In this document: in pieces, positions 29,400 to 34,195 of the stretch
How positions within the stretch are numbered: the stretch's first letter is position 1
How the letters are laid out: every line of letters begins with the position of its first letter
NCBI GenBank assembly: GCA_017633675.1
Contig: JAGBOW010000105.1
Coordinates: 1 to 34,195 of the forward strand
DNA length: 34,195 nt
Source of the DNA: a bacterium
Lineage (GTDB): Bacteria; Cyanobacteriota; Vampirovibrionia; Gastranaerophilales; Gastranaerophilaceae
Direction: 5' to 3'
Position numbers and translations under genes: made by a program
The notes under the pieces: generated by a model
Seen by the model: the letters and a program-made list of their open reading frames with translations, nothing else
Database searches by the model: none
Told to the model about the DNA's origin: nothing

Positions 29400-30452
29400 T
29401 CATCTTATTTTCTTAAATATTACGGGTACTTTTACCTTGCAATGATATGTAGTTACTTCCGAAAATCCTATCGGCTCAAATCTTCCGCCTTTTAAAAGTG
29501 CCTGTAGGAGCGGAGATTCTTTAAAGCATTTTAGGAATTTATGTTCCCTGTGATTTTTATTCGATTCAACATAAAACGGTGTATCGCAGAAATTTACAAC
29601 ATTTTCTTTCGGTGTTGTTTCATCAGTTAAAAACAAATGTTCTTTTAAGTGGTTACCCAAAACAAAAATACCGCCTTTATCCAAGGTTTTATAAACACCG
29701 TTTATCAAATAATCCATAAGAAGATTTTTGTTTTTAAATACTCCCGGAAGTGCATTATAGTTCAAAACCTCATTTACATTGTTATTGCACATATGATATA
29801 TTGCATTTCTGAAAAATATTCCGCCGACAGGGTTTTCTTTTCTGACCTGACCGACATTCATAAAATTTCCCAGACGCAAATCGATTTGGCTTCTATAAGC
29901 ATTGTGCAAACAATAAAATCTTTCAACAAAATCAGGATTTTCGCATTTTAAACTTATATATGCACTTTTATTATTTATGTCTTTATACTCTCTGCTAGCA
30001 GGAACTTCGTACATCATATCGTGAAATTTTTCTCTCAACTCCAGCAATTCCTGATATTCAGACGGATAATTTTGTTTCAATTGACTTTTTGAAACACTCG
30101 GAAGCAAATATGAATCATACCAGTTTGAAAATACCGTATAAACACCTCTTTTACCGATTCTCAATGCATCTGCACTTGTATCGTAACCGATTGCTCTATA
30201 TTTGCCGTCAGGTAAAAACATTTTAAACGAAATATTTTCTTCACCGGTAGAACAACCGTAAATAAGCACATCTGCACCGTTTGGAAAAGTTGTTTTAATT
30301 TCATCGGCAGCTTCCTGCAAAATTTTTCTGTCCCTGTTAAACCAGCTGTCATTAATATTTCCCGTTTTCGGGTCAACATGAAGCACCCCCGTAAAATTTA
30401 TTTTTTGGGCGGGAGGATTCGTATAATATTGACTACAAACACCAATGCGCAT
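29400..30452 (-). CDS. CheR-like SAM-dependent methyltransferase, orphan
   Basis: 350 residues. The core has the CheR methyltransferase pattern: ADVLIYGCSTGEENISFKMF (SAM motif I), then AIGYDTSADALRIGKRGVYT, DLRLGNFMNV, GGIFFRNAIYHM and YKTLDKGGIFVLGNHLKEH. In CheR the matching pieces are 'ATDIDxxALxxAxxGxY', 'DLIFCRNVLIYF' and 'LxPGGxLxLG'. CheR methylates glutamates on chemoreceptors. Here the N-terminal helical domain is replaced by a short unstructured start with AQKINFTGVLHVD, no receptor or chemotaxis gene is present, and a long insert (about residues 105-185) splits the domain. Its target may therefore be something else. Divergent from pepA. Confidence 0.65.
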   Translation of the reverse strand: MRIGVCSQYYTNPPAQKINFTGVLHVDPKTGNINDSWFNRDRKILQEAADEIKTTFPNGADVLIYGCSTGEENISFKMFLPDGKYRAIGYDTSADALRIGKRGVYTVFSNWYDSYLLPSVSKSQLKQNYPSEYQELLELREKFHDMMYEVPASREYKDINNKSAYISLKCENPDFVERFYCLHNAYRSQIDLRLGNFMNVGQVRKENPVGGIFFRNAIYHMCNNNVNEVLNYNALPGVFKNKNLLMDYLINGVYKTLDKGGIFVLGNHLKEHLFLTDETTPKENVVNFCDTPFYVESNKNHREHKFLKCFKESPLLQALLKGGRFEPIGFSEVTTYHCKVKVPVIFKKIR

Positions 30453-30502
30453 AATGACATAATGTTTGTGAATATAAAAAATTGCTCAATTTATTAAGAA
30501 AT

Positions 30503-30531
30503 TTTACAAATATATATTAAAGTGTTATAAT
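30503..30531 (+). promoter_or_regulatory. Promoter of pepA
   Basis: TTTACA (30503-30508), 17-nt spacer, TATAAT (30526-30531). Transcription should start near 30538, leaving a short leader with AAGGAGAG before the ATG at 30555, the normal arrangement (contrast with the leaderless set). Confidence 0.8.
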
Positions 30532-30554
30532 CTGAGCGAAATAAGGAGAGAAAT

Positions 30555-31949
30555 ATGGAAATTAAAACTGTTCAAAACATTGATTCAACAGAAGTTTTGG
30601 TTATCAACAAATTTGAAGGCGAGAAAACTTCTCAAGAGTTGGTAAATACTTTTGTTGTCGAAAAAGATAATTTTGAAGGAAAATTCGGTCAAACTTATTT
30701 AATTCACACTTTAGGAAAAATTTCCGCAGACAAAATTTTGGTTGTAGGTTTTGGTAAAAGAGAAGAATTTGACCACAACAAAATGAGAGAGGCTGTCGCA
30801 AAAGCTATCAAAAAATTAAATCAAATTAAAGCTAAAAAAGCGATTTTTGATTTTGATGTAAACTGCGATTACGGAAAATCTGCCACACTTGGCGCAATGA
30901 TTGCGGATTATGCTTATGACAAATACAAATCAGAAAAAGTACATCATTTAGATGAAATTTCTTTCACAAAATTTTCTGAAGAAGATGTTGAAGAAGGGAA
31001 AATATTCGGCGAAGCCATGAAATTCACAAGAGATTTGGCAAACACTCCCGCACAAATCGCAACTCCGGCAAAGTTAGCCGAAATTGCACAGAATATTGAA
31101 GGAGTAGAAACCAGAATTTTTGAAAAACCTGAAATAGAAAGAATGGGAATGGGTGCATATTTGGCAGTCGGTCAGGGAAGTGTAAATCCTCCGAAATTCA
31201 TTCACATGAAATATACGGGACTAAACCCCAAAAAACGTATTGCAATAATCGGAAAAGGTATTTGTTTTGATTCGGGCGGTTTGGATTTGAAACCTGCAGC
31301 ATCAATGCTTACGATGAAAGATGACATGTCAGGTGCAAGTTGTGTTTTAGGTGTTATGCAGGCATTAACAAAATTAAAACCCGAATTGGAGGTTCACGGT
31401 ATTATCGCAGCCTGCGAAAATATGCCTTCCGGTGCATCATACAAACCGGGTGATATTTTAACGGCTAAAAACGGAAAAACAATTGAAGTTGACAACACTG
31501 ACGCAGAAGGCAGATTAACTCTTGCTGATGCACTATGTTATGCCTGCGAACTTGGAGTTGACGAAGTTATTGATATTGCAACTTTGACTGGTGCTTGCAT
31601 GGTAGCTTTGGGAACTGTTGCATCAGGAATTATGGGAAATAGCGAAGAATTAATCTCAAAATTAATTTCAACAGCAAAAGATTCCGGTGAAATATACTGG
31701 CAAATGCCAATGTTTAAAGAATATTTTGACAGCCTAAAATCTGATATTGCAGATATGAAAAATACGGGTTCAAGATATGGCGGAGCATCAGCTGCAGGAT
31801 TATTCCTGAAAGAATTTGTAACAGACAACGTAAAATGGGCACATATAGATATTGCAGGAACTGCTTATCTTGAAAAACCGCAAAAAGAATTTATTGCCGG
31901 TGCAACAGGCGCAGGTGTCAGAACATTATTAAATTATTTAAGTAAATAA
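30555..31949 (+). CDS. pepA: Leucyl aminopeptidase (M17)
   Basis: 464 residues. Cytoplasmic hexameric metallopeptidase that removes N-terminal residues from peptides. The C-terminal catalytic domain is intact: RIAIIGKGICFDSGGLDLKP (Lys and Asp), MKDDMSGASCVLGVMQAL, IIAACENMPSGASYKPGDIL, and the signature NTDAEGRL at residues 314-321 with metal ligands Asp316 and Glu318, then IDIATLTGACMVALG. The N-terminal domain is divergent, as usual. AAGGAGAG lies 7 nt before the ATG and a consensus promoter lies upstream. It is divergent from the CheR-like gene. Confidence 0.96.
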   Translation: MEIKTVQNIDSTEVLVINKFEGEKTSQELVNTFVVEKDNFEGKFGQTYLIHTLGKISADKILVVGFGKREEFDHNKMREAVAKAIKKLNQIKAKKAIFDFDVNCDYGKSATLGAMIADYAYDKYKSEKVHHLDEISFTKFSEEDVEEGKIFGEAMKFTRDLANTPAQIATPAKLAEIAQNIEGVETRIFEKPEIERMGMGAYLAVGQGSVNPPKFIHMKYTGLNPKKRIAIIGKGICFDSGGLDLKPAASMLTMKDDMSGASCVLGVMQALTKLKPELEVHGIIAACENMPSGASYKPGDILTAKNGKTIEVDNTDAEGRLTLADALCYACELGVDEVIDIATLTGACMVALGTVASGIMGNSEELISKLISTAKDSGEIYWQMPMFKEYFDSLKSDIADMKNTGSRYGGASAAGLFLKEFVTDNVKWAHIDIAGTAYLEKPQKEFIAGATGAGVRTLLNYLSK

Positions 31950-31960
31950 TAAAAAACGGG

Positions 31961-32027
31961 ATTATCCCCTCATGCACAATTTCAAGGTGACTTTTTTCTT
32001 TAATTTTATAGTGTGTGAGGGGATAAT
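31961..32027 (-). terminator. Terminator for the minus-strand gene at 32063
   Basis: ATTATCCCCTCA (31961-31972) pairs with TGAGGGGATAAT (32016-32027), 12 bp. Read on the minus strand it is followed by CCCGTTTTTT. GGATAAT at 32021 can instead pair with ATTATCC at 32037, so two hairpins compete. Confidence 0.65.
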
Positions 32028-32062
32028 TGTGTATAAAATTATCCGTAAAATTTTAAATAATA

Positions 32063-32458
32063 TTAAACTTTAGCCATTATATGTTGTTTTTGAACATAAA
32101 TTGCATTATCGCGCATAAAGTAGTCGTTTTTTAACATGTTAATTAAAAAATCTCTTACAGTAACTTTTTTGACTTCTTTAAACGATTTTTTATTCATATT
32201 TAATTTTACAAGTGATTTAAGAAAATTTCTTCCGATTTTTGTTAAATTACCCTCATAATTAAAAATCGGATTTTTTGAATTTAATTCCATACTTGCATAT
32301 ATAACGTCTTGTGCGGATACATCACTTCTGATACCGATTTTCATCAAATCCAAAGCATAGCTGTTACTTTCTTTTGCTGCCCGATTCATCATCTGAGCAA
32401 TATCATAGGCATTTGCCCTTATTATAGGTTTATCCATAAAATTTACGGGTTTCATCAT
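32063..32458 (-). CDS. Hypothetical protein (131 residues)
   Basis: Family not recognised. Mostly helical and basic: NAYDIAQMMNRAAKESNSYA, then SAQDVIYASMELNSKNPIFN, FLKSLVKLNMNKKSFKEVKK and a C-terminal DNAIYVQKQHIMAKV. There is no signal peptide, membrane span or Cys pair. A strong GGAGG RBS lies 5-8 nt before the ATG. It is on the same strand as, and 46 nt downstream of, the XRE regulator at 32505, so the two are probably one transcript. The regulator might control this gene. Nothing points to a specific activity. Confidence 0.6.
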   Translation of the reverse strand: MMKPVNFMDKPIIRANAYDIAQMMNRAAKESNSYALDLMKIGIRSDVSAQDVIYASMELNSKNPIFNYEGNLTKIGRNFLKSLVKLNMNKKSFKEVKKVTVRDFLINMLKNDYFMRDNAIYVQKQHIMAKV

Positions 32459-32504
32459 TACCTCCGAACATATAAAAACCCTAAATAAAAAATTTTGCTA
32501 TTAA

Positions 32505-32714
32505 TTATTCAAAAAGTTTATTTAAATCGATATTTAAAGAATTTGCTATATCAATTACAAGTGTGAGTTTTGGATTTTGTAAACCGCTTTCAATCATACT
32601 TATAGATCTTCTTGTTGTATTGGCAAGTTCGGCCAGTTCTTCCTGAGAATAATCTTTACGTACTCGCTCAGCTTTTATATTCCTTCCTATACTTTTGAGA
32701 TCATTTTTATACAT
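32505..32714 (-). CDS. XRE-family regulator divergent from a pseudopilin
   Basis: 69 residues. A single HTH_3 domain: IGRNIKAERVRKDYSQEELA, ELANTTRRSISMIESGLQNP, KLTLVIDIANSLNIDLNKLF. It is the compact YozG/SinR-like type with only the DNA-binding fold, which acts as a dimer. The recognition helix (TTRRSISMIESG) is standard. It is divergent from the pseudopilin at 32831 with about 116 nt between them. That spacer contains two overlapping inverted repeats (see 32760-32807), so it may control the pilin, itself, or both. The basis for control is position and palindromes only. Confidence 0.88.
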   Translation of the reverse strand: MYKNDLKSIGRNIKAERVRKDYSQEELAELANTTRRSISMIESGLQNPKLTLVIDIANSLNIDLNKLFE

Positions 32715-32759
32715 AGTTTAATTCTACATACTTGACTTTTTACATTCTATGTTCAATAC

Positions 32760-32807
32760 TAAAATTAATGAGAAGTATTAATTACAATATGTAATGTATT
32801 AATTTTA
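32760..32807. promoter_or_regulatory. Nested inverted repeats, candidate operator
   Basis: TAAAATTAAT (32760-32769) and ATTAATTTTA (32798-32807) are exact reverse complements. Inside them ATTAC (32781-32785) and GTAAT (32791-32795) form a second palindrome with a different centre. Placed between the XRE gene and the pilin start. Confidence 0.5.
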
Positions 32808-32830
32808 ATATGTATAGTAAGGAGAAAAAT

Positions 32831-33655
32831 ATGAAAAAAAGAAAAATCGGTTTCACGTTGGCGGAAGTTTTGATTACTTTGGGCGTAATAGGTGTTGTGG
32901 CTGCAATAACCATGCCGATATTAATTAAGAATTATCAAAGGCATGTTTGGGTTAATCAGTTAAAAGCAAATTATTCTTTACTAAATCAGGGTTTTCAAAA
33001 AATGAAGGCAGATGACGGGGTGGATAATATATTTGACACAGAAACATGGAGATCCTTAAATCAATCTTGTTCATCAGGATATAATGGAACTACACCAACA
33101 TGTGAAAACTTTTATCCAAATATGAAAAAATATTTCAAAATCGCATCAATTGGAAAATTAAATAATTATAGTTATAAATACGTAAATAATAATATTGCAG
33201 ATAATTATATTAATAATGCAATTGTTTTATCTAACGGTGCAATTCTTTGGGAATATAATTTTTATACAAATAGTACAAATAATGTAGTATGTGATATAGC
33301 AAAACAGTACGGTGGTCATATGTGTGGTCAGTTCGGATCTTTTCGAATTGATGTTAATGGTCAAAAAGGCCCTAACACTTTAGGCAGAGATATTTTTAAA
33401 TTCTTTATATCAGATAAAGGAGAAATTGTTCCGGCAGGAGGAAATCAGCTTGCAATTTATGGTGCTGCTAGTCAAGCTCAATATTCACATAGTATGAATA
33501 TTGAAAAATTCAAAACCAATGGCCCTTGTGATGGTGGTACTTGTTATACTTGCATGCCATCTTTAGCTTCTAGCTATCGTGGAGCCGGACATGAGAACGG
33601 TGATGGTTGTTCCGGCTTGTTGATTGATCAATTAAATTGGAAAATGGATTATTAA
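32831..33655 (+). CDS. Pseudopilin
   Basis: 274 residues. Type IV/II pseudopilin with a short basic leader MKKRKIG cut before FTLAEVLITLGVIGVVAA (Glu+5 present). The head has Cys pairs, IDVNGQKGPNTLGRDIF and the C-terminus GDGCSGLLIDQLNWKMDY. The head is closely related to the one at 23683 in segments (NQLKANYSLLNQGFQKMKAD; IGKLNNYSYKY), so they are paralogues. The start follows AAGGAG; the upstream in-frame ATG at 32810 is rejected because its RBS is poor and the leader would be unusually long. Likely regulated by the divergent XRE gene. Function: minor pilin of an outer-surface fibre or of secretion machinery; the assembly genes are elsewhere. Confidence 0.88.
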   Translation: MKKRKIGFTLAEVLITLGVIGVVAAITMPILIKNYQRHVWVNQLKANYSLLNQGFQKMKADDGVDNIFDTETWRSLNQSCSSGYNGTTPTCENFYPNMKKYFKIASIGKLNNYSYKYVNNNIADNYINNAIVLSNGAILWEYNFYTNSTNNVVCDIAKQYGGHMCGQFGSFRIDVNGQKGPNTLGRDIFKFFISDKGEIVPAGGNQLAIYGAASQAQYSHSMNIEKFKTNGPCDGGTCYTCMPSLASSYRGAGHENGDGCSGLLIDQLNWKMDY

Positions 33656-33750
33656 AGGTAATAACAAATATCTATTTTGTCGGGTTTCACCCAATCTGCT
33701 ACACTCACAAACTTAATTATTTAAAAAAAATAATAAAAAATATAAAATAT

Positions 33751-33786
33751 AAAAAAACTCCCGATTTAAATATTGGGAGTTTTTTA
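33751..33786. terminator. Bidirectional terminator between the pseudopilin and rpsN
   Basis: ACTCCCGAT (33757-33765), 6-nt loop, ATTGGGAGT (33772-33780), one G·U pair; A run on the left and T run on the right. Confidence 0.9.
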
Positions 33787-33838
33787 TATTTCGTTGTGTC
33801 GACTCAACTTGTATTTTCTTTATACAGAATTACCTTAA

Positions 33839-34045
33839 TTACCAGCTTGCTTTGGTAACACCGGGCAACAAGCCTTCATGAGCCATTTTTCTTAAACAAA
33901 TTCTGCAAAGACCGAAATCTCTGTGATAACCGTGAGGTCTGCCGCATATTGAGCATCTGTTATGAAGTCTTACTGCAGGATATTTACCGGCTGCTGCAAG
34001 TTGTTCACGTCTTTGTTCTTTGTTTATCATCGCTTTCTTAGCCAT
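33839..34045 (-). CDS. rpsN: Ribosomal protein uS14, zinc-binding type
   Basis: 68 residues (classic zinc-type S14 is 61). It binds 16S rRNA in the small-subunit head. C31-SI-C34 and C47-RI-C50 give the zinc site; [20 protein letters not shown] and [11 protein letters not shown] are the diagnostic core and C-terminus. The N-terminal part [16 protein letters not shown] is longer than usual, with an inserted [12 protein letters not shown] segment. RBS AAGGAGAAA precedes the ATG. A heptamer-repeat cluster lies immediately upstream on its strand, where ribosomal operons usually have rplE; its upstream neighbour is off-window. Confidence 0.95.
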   Translation of the reverse strand: MAKKAMINKEQRREQLAAAGKYPAVRLHNRCSICGRPHGYHRDFGLCRICLRKMAHEGLLPGVTKASW

Positions 34046-34064
34046 GAATTTCTCCTTTTTTTTA

Positions 34065-34195
34065 GTGGAAAGTTGAAAATTGAAAGCTGAAAGTATTTCA
34101 TTTTCTCTTTTCCAAATTAATTATCTACTATCATCATTCAATGAAAAACTTCAAATGGTTTATGGAAAAAACTTTCCACTTTCCACTTTCCACTT
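34065..34195. repeat. Inverted heptamer arrays at the right edge
   Basis: Left arm GTGGAAA, GTTGAAA, ATTGAAA, GCTGAAA (34065-34092); right arm CTTTCCA units (34171-34195, cut by the window end). They are separated by about 78 nt and can fold back. Confidence 0.8.

Overview
The window is about 34 kb of low-GC DNA carrying 38 protein genes (one cut by the left edge), two tRNAs, and an unusually dense set of short repeats. I infer a diderm bacterium, most likely of the non-photosynthetic cyanobacterial line (Vampirovibrionia/Melainabacteria, Gastranaerophilales-like). Reasons: outer-membrane genes (AsmA-like giant protein, MCE/MlaD protein, OprP-like porin); an omega subunit of cyanobacterial flavour; pseudopilins with the leader motif FTLAEVLITLGVIGVVA; an RNase Y/YmdB gene pair; and heptamer repeats like the STRR sequences of filamentous cyanobacteria. 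The lineage is an inference from these traits.

Layout. 1-6.5 kb: 3' end of a pseudopilin, a 1,233-residue AsmA-like protein, an unknown basic protein, a GT10-like glycosyltransferase and a small conserved protein. 6.5-9.9 kb: tRNA-Met, a degenerate nucleotidyltransferase, a TPM-domain protein, tRNA-Cys, a membrane protein, purine nucleoside phosphorylase and RNA polymerase omega. 9.9-14.1 kb: MCE protein overlapping upp, then pgk, tcdA and a NarL-type response regulator. 14.4-20.5 kb: a His-rich membrane protein, an alpha/beta hydrolase, nadB-nadC, an XRE regulator, a 54-residue AbrB-like protein, and a coupled NUDIX-HAD pair. 20.5-24.6 kb: a YbjQ/zinc-ribbon protein, a LysM protein, a porin, a 46-residue gene, a MITE-like element and a second pseudopilin. 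25-28.4 kb: an rny-ymdB-PHP operon on the minus strand. 28.6-34.2 kb: unknown genes, a CheR-like methyltransferase, pepA, a regulator divergent from a third pseudopilin, and rpsN.

The most striking signal is a set of 7-nt and 8-nt tandem repeats (consensus units such as ATCGCCCT, CATACCTC, CAACCYTT, GCAGCTAA and GTGGAAA) found both between genes and inside genes in frame. nadB, nadC, the NUDIX gene, ymdB and a pilin leader each carry repeat-derived peptide inserts of about 14 to 103 residues at places where their families normally have short loops or linkers. Because 7 and 8 are not multiples of three, every frame of a pure array encodes the same cyclic peptide, so an array that is open in one frame is open in all. 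This resembles Rickettsia palindromic elements in principle but uses a different sequence.

Other points of note: RNase Y has an in-frame TAG followed by 59 conserved codons in the same frame; a 202-bp element with 19-bp perfect terminal inverted repeats lies just before a pilin gene; and several genes have a -10 box 6-9 nt before the start codon, which suggests leaderless mRNAs.
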